The notes under the pieces are model-generated. The model was not told the DNA's origin. It saw only the letters and a list, made by a program, of their open reading frames with translations, and made no database searches. DNA of 17,070 nt from JANWHV01 sp035534995 (GTDB lineage: Bacteria; Chloroflexota; UBA5177; JANWHV01): contig DATLQX010000051.1 of NCBI GenBank assembly GCA_035534995.1, positions 1 through 17,070 of the forward strand. Direction: 5' to 3'. This document shows positions 1-8,112 of the stretch, in pieces. The translations under genes were made by a program, and so were the position numbers. Position 1 is the stretch's first letter; each line of letters opens with the position of its first letter.

Positions 1-1
1 C

Positions 2-130
2 CTGCGGGTTGACAGTCAGGGACGGGGCCGCGTGGTGTGCAACGACTGTTCGGCGCGCATCCATGCCGCCAAGGGACCGGCGCCGATCACGCTTCATCGA
101 ATGGCGCCCAAGGACAAAGACCAGACTTAG
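2..130 (+). CDS. 3' end of an unidentified CxxC-containing protein (partial)
   Basis: An open frame enters from the left edge (first full codon at base 2) and stops at TAG 128-130, giving 42 residues. The readable part has a CxxC pair followed by a histidine (VVCNDCSARIH) and then a basic, proline-containing tail ending KDKDQT. A CxxC with a nearby His suggests half of a zinc-binding knuckle or ribbon, but the partner ligands would lie upstream of the window. The codon usage is GC-rich like its neighbours. I do not recognise the family and assign no function. No T-rich terminator follows the stop. Confidence 0.5.
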   Translation: MRVDSQGRGRVVCNDCSARIHAAKGPAPITLHRMAPKDKDQT

Positions 131-332
131 AGTCTCAGCCCCGCAGCCGGACGGATAAGGTAGCTATGAAGCTGCTTTGATGCGGTTGTCGACGATGCGC
201 GCATCTGAGATACCTTGAGACAGAAGCTCAGCCTTCAAGGGAGAGATCGTCACGAGCACAACATAGACTCCTCTCGAGAACAATACGCATCTCAGGTGCG
301 TGGTGTAAACCATATGTGTCTTTGCACTATAA

Positions 333-593
333 CGGGCGGCTTATCTTGACCGGATTGACAGGGATTTAACCGAGCGCAACCCAGAGGCGGCCATGCGGGT
401 TCTAACATCGATCATCGCCTCGATCGAGCGTGCCTGCCTGTTCCCGGAGTCCGCTCCAGGGGTAGATACGCCAGGAGCAGTTTTCAGTGCCAGGAAGCTG
501 GTCGAGGGCACCTACCAGTACTTCATCTACTACACCGTGAGGGGAAGGACGCTGCTTGTGTTGCGTATCTTCCACGGCACGCAGCAGCGCTGA
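333..593 (+). pseudogene. ParE/RelE-type toxin remnant lacking its N-terminus
   Basis: The C-terminal two thirds match the ParE toxin pattern: a helix ending NPEAA, then SIIASIERA, then the beta strands YQYFIYYTVRG and LLVLRIFHGTQ. In the family this is a small ribosome-independent toxin, often against DNA gyrase, encoded beside an antitoxin. The matching frame is open only from 333, after TAA at 330-332. Between 333 and 392 it reads AAYLDRIDRDLTERNPEAA, which aligns with the family, but contains no start codon. The first ATG is at 393, inside the fold, giving 66 residues against a usual 90-100. A short stub starting ATG at 314 in another frame (MCLCTIT) could be the displaced N-terminus after a small indel. 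No antitoxin gene is visible on either side, so a degraded orphan is the best reading. The gene ends 19 bases before the convergent ftsK stop. Confidence 0.6.
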
Positions 594-612
594 CCTTCCG
601 CCTTCTCTGTCG

Positions 613-2949
613 TCAAAGCGGCAGGACGTCATCCCCGCCGCCATCCCCGTCGTCCAGTTCCACGTCGCGCGTAGCCAGCACGATCCGGGAACGACCGTCC
701 TCGGAGGGGCCGACTATCCCCCGGTCCTCCAGGGTGTCGAGGAGACGGGCGGCACGGGTGTAGCCGATGCTCAGGCGGCGCTGGAGGAGCGACACCGAGG
801 CGCGATTGTATTCGCGCAGCACCTTGACCGCGTCGCGCAGCAGTTTGTCATCGCTGTCCGATTCCTCGTCCTTGGCCGGCGGCTCCAGCTCGGCATCGGG
901 AATCTTCTCCAGATCATGATGTCCGTGCTGCTTCCAGTAGGCGACCAGCGACTCGATTTCCTTGTCCGACAGGTAAGTGCCCTGGACCCGGATCGGCTTC
1001 CCTTCGTCACTTGGCTGGTAGAGCATATCGCCCCGACCCATCAGCTTTTCCGCCCCCGCCTGGTCGAGGATGGTCCGCGAATCCACCTGAGAACTGACCG
1101 CGAAGGCGATGCGGGCTGGGAAGTTGGCCTTGATCAGCCCGGTGATCACGTCCACCGAGGGCCGCTGGGTTGCCAGAACCAGGTGCATGCCGGTGGCGCG
1201 GGCAAGCTGGGCCAGGCGGCAAATTCCGTCCTCCACGTCCTCGGGAGAGACCATCATCAGATCGGCCAGCTCATCGATGATCAGCACGATGAAGGGAAGG
1301 CGCTTCTTGGGGTCGGTTTGCATCTCGTTGAAACGGGCCAGGTTCCGCGCCTTGACCTCGGAGAATTTCTTGTAGCGGCGATGCATCTCCTTGAGTGCCC
1401 ACTTCAGGGTGCCGGTCACCTTGGTGACATCAGTGACCACGGGAGCGAGTAGGTGCGGCACGTCGTTGAACACGGTCAACTCCACCATTTTGGGGTCGAC
1501 CATCAACAAGCGGAGCCTCTCGGGACTGTTGTGGAACAGGAGGCAGCTGATCAATGAGTTCAAGCAGACGCTCTTGCCGGATCCGGTGGAACCGGCGATC
1601 AGCAGGTGCGGCATGCGGGCCAGGTCCGCCAGAACCGGGACGCCGGACACATCCTTGCCCAGAGCTATTTTGAGCGGAGATCGGATCTCGGCGCATTGTT
1701 CGGACTCCAATACCTCGCGCAAGGTGACCACCGATGGCTTGGCATTGGGGATCTCGATCCCAATCACCGATTGGCCGGGCACCGGCGCCTGAATACGGAT
1801 GCTCCGCGCGGCCAGGGCCAGGGCTAGATCGTTCTGCAAAGCGGTCACCCGCTGGACTCGGACCCCGCGCTCCGGCTGCACGTCGAATTGAGTCACCGTG
1901 GGGCCGCTATGGAAACCTGTAACCCGGGCTTTTACATTGAAAGCTCCCAGCGTATCCTCGATCACCCGCATCCGCAGGCCGGTATCGATCGGGGTTGTGT
2001 CCTTGACCAGCGGCACGCTATCCAGCAGATCGACCGCCGGGAGCGCCCAATCGCCGCCAACCGCCAAGGGAAGCGGCGCCTCGCTCTGCTCTTGCTCCGC
2101 CTCGGCTTCCAACGGCAACTCACGCTCTGGTTCGGTGGGCCTGGCGCGCTTCCGGCGCAGCGCCGATGTGGATCCCGGACCATCGTCATCGTCGCCTGAT
2201 GGAGGGACCAGCGCCAGCGCCGAGGCCGCGTCCACCCTTGCCACGCTGGGAAAGCCGGCCAGGGGCCCCCCGGACCGGGAAGAAGTCTTCTGCAATTGGC
2301 TGACGTGCTTCCCGGCGACAATCAAGGCGTGGGCCGTCTTGCCGCCCCCGTGCACTCCACGTCGCGCGGCCCACCTGGAAGCGAGCCAGAAGTGCCGGGC
2401 GGTCACATGGGCCGCGAGTACCAGGCCCAGGGCCAGCAAGCAGACCGCGATCACCGGAACCCCGGCGGCGCCAAGGAAGCCGGTCAGTTCGCCGGCCAGG
2501 GAGTTCCCCAGTGTACCGCCGTGCCTCCAGCCGCCACAGGCCAGCAGCACCGCCAGATATAACAATAGCAGGCCATTGGTCTCCTCAAAGCGGGGCCACG
2601 GGCGGGCTCCCTCCGCCCTCCTCAGGATCTCCAGGCCCACGGCGGCGGCCGCCACGGGCAGGAGGTAGGCACTCCAGCCCACCGCACCGGTCACCGCCGC
2701 CCCGGCGGGTCCATTCTTGATCACCAGCAGAATCAGGGCCAGGGCCGCCGCGATCACCGCGATGCGCGCGACATCGCGCCAGCGATCCGGCAACCGGCGC
2801 GGCACGCTTTGGGGTATGACTGGAGCCGGCTCGACCTTTACCCGCCTTCTCGGCGCCGTCTTCGCCGATCGGGGGCGGGCTGAGGAGGGCTGCCGCGGGG
2901 CCGGCGGTATCACCGCCGCCGTCGGAGCTATGGACTTTCGGATCGCCAT
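613..2949 (-). CDS. ftsK: DNA translocase FtsK/SpoIIIE
   Basis: A 778-residue ATP-driven DNA pump that clears and aligns chromosome termini at the division septum. The N-terminus is basic, then four hydrophobic segments (about residues 62-78, 88-108, 126-140, 162-182) anchor it in the membrane. A charged linker (about 190-310) carries an acidic DDDD patch and a Glu-rich stretch. The motor domain has Walker A GSTGSGKS at 453-460 and Walker B VLIIDE near 555-560. The C-terminal winged-helix gamma domain (about 702-758, with LLQRRLSIGYTRAARLLD) reads oriented chromosomal motifs in this family. The length is like SpoIIIE, without the long Pro/Gln linker of enterobacterial FtsK. It ends in an acidic Gly/Asp tail. 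The ATG has only a weak ribosome site (GAGAGG, 3 bases away) and lies 21 bases after the RNase J stop, so it is probably cotranscribed and partly coupled. Confidence 0.96.
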   Translation of the reverse strand: MAIRKSIAPTAAVIPPAPRQPSSARPRSAKTAPRRRVKVEPAPVIPQSVPRRLPDRWRDVARIAVIAAALALILLVIKNGPAGAAVTGAVGWSAYLLPVAAAAVGLEILRRAEGARPWPRFEETNGLLLLYLAVLLACGGWRHGGTLGNSLAGELTGFLGAAGVPVIAVCLLALGLVLAAHVTARHFWLASRWAARRGVHGGGKTAHALIVAGKHVSQLQKTSSRSGGPLAGFPSVARVDAASALALVPPSGDDDDGPGSTSALRRKRARPTEPERELPLEAEAEQEQSEAPLPLAVGGDWALPAVDLLDSVPLVKDTTPIDTGLRMRVIEDTLGAFNVKARVTGFHSGPTVTQFDVQPERGVRVQRVTALQNDLALALAARSIRIQAPVPGQSVIGIEIPNAKPSVVTLREVLESEQCAEIRSPLKIALGKDVSGVPVLADLARMPHLLIAGSTGSGKSVCLNSLISCLLFHNSPERLRLLMVDPKMVELTVFNDVPHLLAPVVTDVTKVTGTLKWALKEMHRRYKKFSEVKARNLARFNEMQTDPKKRLPFIVLIIDELADLMMVSPEDVEDGICRLAQLARATGMHLVLATQRPSVDVITGLIKANFPARIAFAVSSQVDSRTILDQAGAEKLMGRGDMLYQPSDEGKPIRVQGTYLSDKEIESLVAYWKQHGHHDLEKIPDAELEPPAKDEESDSDDKLLRDAVKVLREYNRASVSLLQRRLSIGYTRAARLLDTLEDRGIVGPSEDGRSRIVLATRDVELDDGDGGGDDVLPL

Positions 2950-2970
2950 GTGCCTCTCGTCTCGTACCCG

Positions 2971-4665
2971 TTAGACCTCCATCACGACAGGGAGGATCAT
3001 TGGGCGGCGTTTTGTCTGTTTATAAAGCAGCTTGCCGAGCGCTTCCTTGATCGTGGCCGCGGCATGAGCGTGCCCACCAGGTTGGGCACCGGCTGCCTCC
3101 AGGGCATCGTACACAACGGCGCGTGCCTTTTCAATCAAGGAATCCGCATTTTCAGGGTGAGTTAAGCCGCGAGTGAGAAGTTCCGGCCCAGCCAGAAGGC
3201 GGCCGGACAGGCGATCGACACTCAGGACCACCAGCACGATGCCGTCGCGGGCCAGCACTTGGCGGTCTCGAAGCACCAGGTCGCCCACGTCGCCCACCCC
3301 GATCCCATCCACATAGACGTATCCCGCCTGGACTCGCTCCATCAACCGCACCGTCCCGCCCGTAAGCTCGACCACCGTCCCATTGTCCACCAGCAGGACT
3401 TGATCCTCGGTCATGCCCATGTGCATGGCCAGGCGTTTATGCTGTACGAGATGGCGGTAGTAGCCATGAATGGGGACCAGGTACCGCGGACGGAGCAAAC
3501 CGATCATCAGCTTCAACTCCTCGGCGGCGCCGTGACCGGAGACATGCACCAACTCGTGCCGGTCGTAGACGACGGTAGCCCCGAGCTTGAACAGGCGGTC
3601 GATGTTCCGCCCTACCGCTTCCTCGTTGCCGGGGATCGGGGTGGAGGAAAGAATCACGGTGTCTCCGGCCACGATCTGAATGTGTTTTTGTTCCCCCTGG
3701 GCCATCCGGGTGAGGGCGCTGGTAGGCTCCCCCTGGCTTCCCGTCGTCATGACCACAAGCTGATGGTGGGGAATCCGCGGCAGTTCATCCAGACGAGCTA
3801 ACACGCCCTCGGGCACCTGCAAATAGCCAAGCTCCATGGCCATGTGGACGTTATTGATCATGCTCCGCCCAACCACCGCCACCCGCCGACCATTCGTCGC
3901 CGCCGCGTTGACCACCAACTGGATACGCGAGATCAAGCTGGCGAAGGTAGCCACGATGATCCTTCCCGGCGCGCGTGAGAAGACGCGCTGAAAGGCATCC
4001 CCGACCACGGTCTCCGATGGGGTGAATCCCGGAGTATCGGCGCGAGTACTATCGGCGAATAGAGCGAGGACGCCCGCCGCGCCCAGGCGAGCTAGCGTAT
4101 TGTAGTCCGGCGGTTTCCCATCGACCGGGGTTTGGTCGAACTTAAAGTCCCCCGTATGGACGACCGTACCGGCCGGCGTATGCAAGGCAATCCCTACCGC
4201 GTCCGGGATACTGTGGCACTGGTGGAATATCTCTACCCGGAAGGGCCCCAGGGTGAAAGGGGATTCCGGCCGCACGGTAACAAGCTCGGTCTTCTCCAGG
4301 AGCTTGTGCTCGCGCAGTTTCACTTCGATCAGCCCACGGGTTAAGCGGGTGGCAAACACCGGCGCTGGTACTCGCCGCAAAGCATAGGGAAGGCCGCCGA
4401 CATGATCCTCATGCCCATGGGTGATCAGGTACCCGAGCACCCGGTCCCGCCGCTCTTCCAGATAGGTGAGATCAGGGAGTACGAGGTCGATCCCGTGCAT
4501 GGAGTCATCGGGAAACATCAGGCCGGCGTCCACCACCACGATGGCCCCGTCGTACTCAAAGACCATCATGTTCTTGCCGATCTCCTCTAGGCCGCCCAGC
4601 GGGATGGCCCGGAGGACCGGCAAGGAGCCCGGCCCCTGGATCGGCTGCTCGGGTTCACTCGCCAA
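2971..4665 (-). CDS. rnj: Ribonuclease J
   Basis: A 564-residue metallo-beta-lactamase/beta-CASP ribonuclease, a 5'-3' exo- and endonuclease for mRNA decay and rRNA maturation in the cytoplasm. The N-terminus has the family opening IPLGGLEEIGKNM (21-33). The zinc motif HGHEDH is at 83-88, HS at 151-152, HTGDFK at 170-175, and the beta-CASP part carries FADSTRAD (203-210), VSGHG (375-379) and PIHGYYRHL (398-406). Most relatives have HGE where this has HGY. The likely start is TTG at 4665, with GGGAG (4674-4678 on the complement) 8 bases upstream; no better start precedes the conserved opening. It follows the uracil-DNA glycosylase by 60 bases and precedes ftsK by 21. RNase J next to PNPase and FtsK fits an operon shared by RNA turnover and chromosome segregation genes. 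Confidence 0.95.
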   Translation of the reverse strand: MASEPEQPIQGPGSLPVLRAIPLGGLEEIGKNMMVFEYDGAIVVVDAGLMFPDDSMHGIDLVLPDLTYLEERRDRVLGYLITHGHEDHVGGLPYALRRVPAPVFATRLTRGLIEVKLREHKLLEKTELVTVRPESPFTLGPFRVEIFHQCHSIPDAVGIALHTPAGTVVHTGDFKFDQTPVDGKPPDYNTLARLGAAGVLALFADSTRADTPGFTPSETVVGDAFQRVFSRAPGRIIVATFASLISRIQLVVNAAATNGRRVAVVGRSMINNVHMAMELGYLQVPEGVLARLDELPRIPHHQLVVMTTGSQGEPTSALTRMAQGEQKHIQIVAGDTVILSSTPIPGNEEAVGRNIDRLFKLGATVVYDRHELVHVSGHGAAEELKLMIGLLRPRYLVPIHGYYRHLVQHKRLAMHMGMTEDQVLLVDNGTVVELTGGTVRLMERVQAGYVYVDGIGVGDVGDLVLRDRQVLARDGIVLVVLSVDRLSGRLLAGPELLTRGLTHPENADSLIEKARAVVYDALEAAGAQPGGHAHAAATIKEALGKLLYKQTKRRPMILPVVMEV

Positions 4666-4725
4666 AGGGCAGGCTCCCGCGACCTATGGTGGGATCACCG
4701 GCGCGAACGCGACTGGTCATGCGCG

Positions 4726-5397
4726 TCAAAAGAGCGACAGCTGTTGCGCGTCGTCCGCAGTCGGAGACGCAGGCTCCTCGGTCAGTTCCGGGCTCGGAAC
4801 CACCCGCTCACGGCGGATTTCCTCCATGAGGGCCGGGAGCTTCAGGATGTCTTCGCGAAGGACCGCTTCATGCTCCCGCCGGTGCAACGCGGCTGCTGGA
4901 TGGATCATGGGGAAAATATACCGGGTTCCCTCGCGTCGCGGCTGTCCGTGGATCCGCATGATTGCTTGCCCGGGAAACCAGCGGGCCATGGCGAATCGGC
5001 CAAGGGTGACAATGACCAGCGGATCGAGCAAGCCAAGCTGGCGTTCCAGGTAGGGAGCACAGGCGGCCAGTTCGCCCGGAGCCGGGTCGCGATTGCTGGG
5101 TGGCCGGCACTTGACCACGCTGGTGATAAAGACCTGCTCGCGCGTGAGGTCAATCGAGGCAAGCAGTTCGTCGAGAAACCGCCCGGAAGCACCCACGAAA
5201 GGGCGGCCCGAGACATCCTCGTGACGGCCCGGCGCCTCGCCGACCAGCAGCACCTCGGCATCCAGCGGCCCCTCACCCGGCACCGCCGAAATCCTGGTAG
5301 CCGAGAGATCGCAGCGGACGCATGCCCGGACGTCCGCCTGTAGCACGGCAAAATCTTCGAGGGTGGTGCTCAAAGGGCTACCCTCCGAAAGCTCCAT
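4726..5397 (-). CDS. udg: Type-4 (Fe-S) uracil-DNA glycosylase
   Basis: A 223-residue base-excision repair enzyme that removes uracil from DNA. The family motif GEAPG is at 53-57, followed by GRPFVGASG (64-72). Four cysteines at 26, 29, 97 and 113 are placed as in family-4 glycosylases, where they hold a 4Fe-4S cluster (CVRC and VVKCRPPSNR). The second active-site motif is HPAAALH at 166-172. The tail beyond about 195 is Glu/Pro-rich and probably disordered. The ATG at 5397 lies 102 bases after pnp. That gap holds a strong hairpin, so its expression may be separated from pnp by partial termination or processing. The ribosome site is weak (CAGG-like). Such [4Fe-4S] enzymes are common in thermophiles and many mesophilic actinobacterial and chloroflexotal genomes. 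Confidence 0.94.
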   Translation of the reverse strand: MELSEGSPLSTTLEDFAVLQADVRACVRCDLSATRISAVPGEGPLDAEVLLVGEAPGRHEDVSGRPFVGASGRFLDELLASIDLTREQVFITSVVKCRPPSNRDPAPGELAACAPYLERQLGLLDPLVIVTLGRFAMARWFPGQAIMRIHGQPRREGTRYIFPMIHPAAALHRREHEAVLREDILKLPALMEEIRRERVVPSPELTEEPASPTADDAQQLSLF

Positions 5398-5430
5398 GCC
5401 TGAACCGCACTCTCAGGAATATTAAAGAAC

Positions 5431-5464
5431 CGAACCCTGTACGACATGTGCCGTACAGGGTTCG
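5431..5464 (-). terminator. Perfect 13-bp hairpin between pnp and udg
   Basis: CGAACCCTGTACG (5431-5443) and its exact reverse complement (5452-5464) enclose an 8-base loop. On the pnp-coding strand the stem is followed by GTTCTTTAAT, a weak U-rich tract. This could be a leaky intrinsic terminator that lowers udg-rnj-ftsK expression, or an RNA processing and stability element at the 3' end of pnp. The stem is seen directly; its role is inferred. Confidence 0.55.
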
Positions 5465-5499
5465 CTCGGCGATCGTTCGCCATCACGCGAGTCCGCCGC

Positions 5500-7719
5500 T
5501 CAGTACCGTGGGCGATCGCCGCGGGGTGGGCCGCCCCGGTCACGGTCGAAGCCGCCGGGCCGGCGGTCGCGATCGAAGCCGCCCCCGGAGGGACGCCGAT
5601 CGCCGCGGGAAGGGATCGGGGCATCCTCGAAGCCCGGCAAGGTCGCCTTGTGCGACAGATTGATCCGTCCCTGGCCATCGACCTCAACCACCTTCACCCG
5701 AAGCGGATCACCGACCTTCACCACGTCCTCAACCTGCTCAACCCGCGTCGCCGCGAGCTGCGAGATGTGGACCAGCCCTTCCTTGCCAGGGAAGATCTCG
5801 ACGAAGGCGCCGATGCCGATCACCCGCTTGACCGTACCGTCGTAGATCTGGCCGACCTCGGCGTCCATGGTCACCGCCCGCACCTGGGCCAGGGCCTTTT
5901 CCGCGTTCTCGCCGCTGACACTGGCGATTAGCACCGTGCCGTCGTCCTGCACCTCGATGGTCACGTCGCACTCTTCCTGAATGCGCCGGATCACCTTACC
6001 GCCGGGGCCGATCAGAGCCCCGATCTTCTCGGAGTTGATCTGGATCTTGGTAATGCGCGGAGCAAACGGTGAAATATCCTCGCGCGGCTCCTGCATCACC
6101 TCAAGCATTCTGTCGAGGATAAACAGTCGAGCCTCATGCGCCTGTTTGAGCGCCTGCTCCATGATCTCGAAGGTAATGCCCTTGACCTTAATGTCCATCT
6201 GGAGGCCGGTGACTCCGTCCGCCGTTCCCGCCACCTTGAAGTCCATGTCACCCAGGGCGTCCTCGATCCCCTGGATGTCGGTAAGCACGGCGTGCCTGCC
6301 GCCCTCGCCTGTTACCAGGCCCATGGCCACCCCGGCCACCGGAGCACTGATCGGTACGCCCGCATCCATCAAGGCCAGGGTGCTGCCGCAGACCGAGGCC
6401 ATGGAGGAGGAGCCGTTCGAACTCAGCACCTCGGAGACCAGGCGGATCACATACGGGAAGTCCTCCTCGTTAGGTACCACGGCCGAGACGGCCCGTTCGG
6501 CCAGGGCGCCATGGCCAATCTCCCGCCGGCCAGGGCCGCGGAGCGGCCGCGCCTCGCCGGTGCTGAAGGCTGGGAAGGCATACTGGTGCATGAAGCGTTT
6601 GCTGATCTGAGGGGTAATATCGTCGATCGTTTGCTTGTCGTTGCCGGGACCTAGGGTACAGATCGTCAGCACCTGGGTCTGGCCCCGAGTAAACAACCCG
6701 CTGCCATGGGCCCGCGGCAGAATGCCCACCCCGCAGCTGATGGGGCGAATGGTGGTAAGATCCCGGAGGTCAGGTCGGACCCCCTCATCGAGGATGCGCT
6801 GCCGGGTAAGCGCCTTGAGCTCGCTCTGGAACGCCTCGCGTACCTGCTTCTCGCTCACCTGATGGGCGGCGATGCGGTCGGCAAAGTGGGCCACCAGCGC
6901 GGCTTCGGCCGCGTCGGTCGCGGCCTCGCGCTCTTCCTTGCGGTTCTTGTAGAGCGCCTCGCGCAGGGCGCCGCCGATCGTCTCGACGGCCTCCGCCTTC
7001 AGTTCGGGCGGAAGCACGTACACCTTGACCTCGCGCTTCGCCTTGCCCACGGCAGCGATAATCCGATCTTGCACGTCGATGATGCCCTGGATCGCCTGAT
7101 GGCCGGCCTTCACCGCGTCCAGCATCACCGCTTCCGGCAACTCCTGGGCTCCCGCTTCCACCATCATCACCGCGTCCCGCGTCCCCGCGATGACCAAATC
7201 GAGATCGCTGATATGCAGGTCGCTCTCGGTGGGATTGATCACGAAGACGTTATTGACGTAGCCGACGCGCACCGCGGCCACCGGACCATTGAACGGGATG
7301 TCCGAGATCGCCAGGGCGCACGAGGCGCCGCAGATCCCGAGCACGTCCGGATCATTCTCCTGGTCGGCGGAAAGGACGGTCACCGTGATCTGGACATCGT
7401 TGCGGAAGCCCTTGGGAAACAGCGGGCGGAGTGGCCGATCGGTCAAGCGACATGAGAGAATCGCGTGCTCACTCGGCCTGCCCTCGCGTTTAATGAAGCC
7501 GCCTGGAATCTTCCCAGCGGCGTATAACTTCTCCTCGTAGTCCACGGTGAGGGGGAAAAAATCCACGCCCTCCCTGGGAGAGTCGCTGGCCACCGCGGTA
7601 GCCAGCAGCATCGTGTCCCCATAGCGTACGGTCACCGCGCCATGGGCAAGACCAGCCAGCGCACCCGTCTCAATAATCAGGGGTTTGCCGCCGACGTCTA
7701 CTTCGTCCCGGAAAATCAT
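5500..7719 (-). CDS. pnp: Polyribonucleotide nucleotidyltransferase (PNPase)
   Basis: A 739-residue phosphorolytic 3'-5' exoribonuclease and RNA polymerase of the degradosome type. The two RNase PH-like domains (about 5-235 and 325-545) flank an all-helical domain. The second core carries FSTGEARPLRGPGRREIGHG split around 385-404 and the catalytic acidic run DIQGIEDALGDMDFK (481-495). The KH domain has IGPGGKVIRRI (570-580), and the S1 domain spans about 622-692 (YDGTVKRVIGIGAFVEI to INLSHKA). The tail from about 700 is an Arg/Gly/Asp repeat (two GGFDRDR units), likely RNA-binding and disordered. The ATG at 7719 has a full AGGAGG (complement of 7724-7729) 4 bases upstream. It follows rpsO by 35 bases, the classic rpsO-pnp arrangement. 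Confidence 0.98.
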   Translation of the reverse strand: MIFRDEVDVGGKPLIIETGALAGLAHGAVTVRYGDTMLLATAVASDSPREGVDFFPLTVDYEEKLYAAGKIPGGFIKREGRPSEHAILSCRLTDRPLRPLFPKGFRNDVQITVTVLSADQENDPDVLGICGASCALAISDIPFNGPVAAVRVGYVNNVFVINPTESDLHISDLDLVIAGTRDAVMMVEAGAQELPEAVMLDAVKAGHQAIQGIIDVQDRIIAAVGKAKREVKVYVLPPELKAEAVETIGGALREALYKNRKEEREAATDAAEAALVAHFADRIAAHQVSEKQVREAFQSELKALTRQRILDEGVRPDLRDLTTIRPISCGVGILPRAHGSGLFTRGQTQVLTICTLGPGNDKQTIDDITPQISKRFMHQYAFPAFSTGEARPLRGPGRREIGHGALAERAVSAVVPNEEDFPYVIRLVSEVLSSNGSSSMASVCGSTLALMDAGVPISAPVAGVAMGLVTGEGGRHAVLTDIQGIEDALGDMDFKVAGTADGVTGLQMDIKVKGITFEIMEQALKQAHEARLFILDRMLEVMQEPREDISPFAPRITKIQINSEKIGALIGPGGKVIRRIQEECDVTIEVQDDGTVLIASVSGENAEKALAQVRAVTMDAEVGQIYDGTVKRVIGIGAFVEIFPGKEGLVHISQLAATRVEQVEDVVKVGDPLRVKVVEVDGQGRINLSHKATLPGFEDAPIPSRGDRRPSGGGFDRDRRPGGFDRDRGGPPRGDRPRY
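5536..5583 (-). repeat. Tandem repeat coding the GGFDRDR tail of PNPase
   Basis: Two 21-base copies, 5536-5556 and 5563-5583, lie 27 bases (nine codons) apart and differ at only a few positions. They encode the two GGFDRDR units near residues 713-729. The spacing keeps the frame, so the repeat probably arose by in-frame duplication in the disordered tail. Confidence 0.7.
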
Positions 7720-7729
7720 CGGTCCTCCT

Positions 7730-7746
7730 GCCTCACGCGCTGAGGC
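7730..7746 (-). promoter_or_regulatory. Small hairpin in the rpsO-pnp leader, next to the pnp ribosome site
   Basis: GCCTCA (7730-7735) and TGAGGC (7741-7746) form a 6-bp stem with a 5-base GC loop. It lies immediately upstream of the AGGAGG of pnp and within 10 bases of the rpsO stop. In other bacteria the rpsO-pnp junction holds an RNase III or autoregulatory hairpin; a similar role here is inference, and this stem is much shorter. Confidence 0.4.
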
Positions 7747-7754
7747 ATCATAGG

Positions 7755-8018
7755 TTACTTACGGAGCCCAAGTCGGGCAAGCAAGGCACGATAGCGGGGG
7801 ATATCGGTCTGGGCCAGATAGGACAGCAGGCGCTTCCTCCGTCCCACCATAATCAGCAACCCGCGCCGTGAATGGTGGTCGTGCTTGTGGGCGCGAAAAT
7901 GGTCGCGTAGCTCATTGATGCGCGCGGTCAGAATGGCACACTGCACCTCGGGAGATCCGGTGTCGCCCTCGACCACCGCATACTCCTTGATCAGAGCTGT
8001 CTTGGCTGTTCCTTCCAT
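7755..8018 (-). CDS. rpsO: 30S ribosomal protein S15
   Basis: An 87-residue ribosomal protein that binds the central domain of 16S rRNA early in small-subunit assembly. The S15 signature is clear: DTGSPEVQ (20-27), then RINELRDHFRAHKHDHHSRR and GLLIMVGRRKRLLSYL, and the length is normal. The ATG at 8018 is preceded by AGGAAAG on its strand at good spacing. It is the first gene of the rpsO-pnp-udg-rnj-ftsK run. In many bacteria S15 represses its own translation through its leader RNA; the leader here (8019 to about 8070) is short and I see no obvious rRNA mimic. Confidence 0.97.
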   Translation of the reverse strand: MEGTAKTALIKEYAVVEGDTGSPEVQCAILTARINELRDHFRAHKHDHHSRRGLLIMVGRRKRLLSYLAQTDIPRYRALLARLGLRK

Positions 8019-8073
8019 ACTTTCCTACCTGGCTCCCTATAACGATTGTCTCATTTTGCGCACATTCTCCATT

Positions 8074-8079
8074 AGTATA
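8074..8079 (-). promoter_or_regulatory. Candidate -10 element for rpsO
   Basis: On the complement, TATACT (8079-8074) matches a sigma-70 -10 box and lies about 55 bases before the rpsO start. No convincing -35 hexamer is found 16-18 bases upstream, so the promoter is only suggested. The GATC array lies just upstream of it. Confidence 0.3.
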
Positions 8080-8112
8080 TCCAGTCCTGACGAACCGCGT
8101 CGATCAATACCG

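Noticed and set aside
164..313. A 49-codon complement frame (ATG at 313, stop at 164) upstream of the ParE remnant, considered as an antitoxin.
   Set aside because: It has no recognisable antitoxin or DNA-binding motif, lies on the opposite strand to the toxin, and has no clear ribosome site.
556..1452. Long plus-strand open frame of 298 codons opposite ftsK.
   Set aside because: It is the antisense shadow of a clear FtsK motor domain, with His/Gln/Arg-rich composition typical of reversed GC-rich coding sequence.
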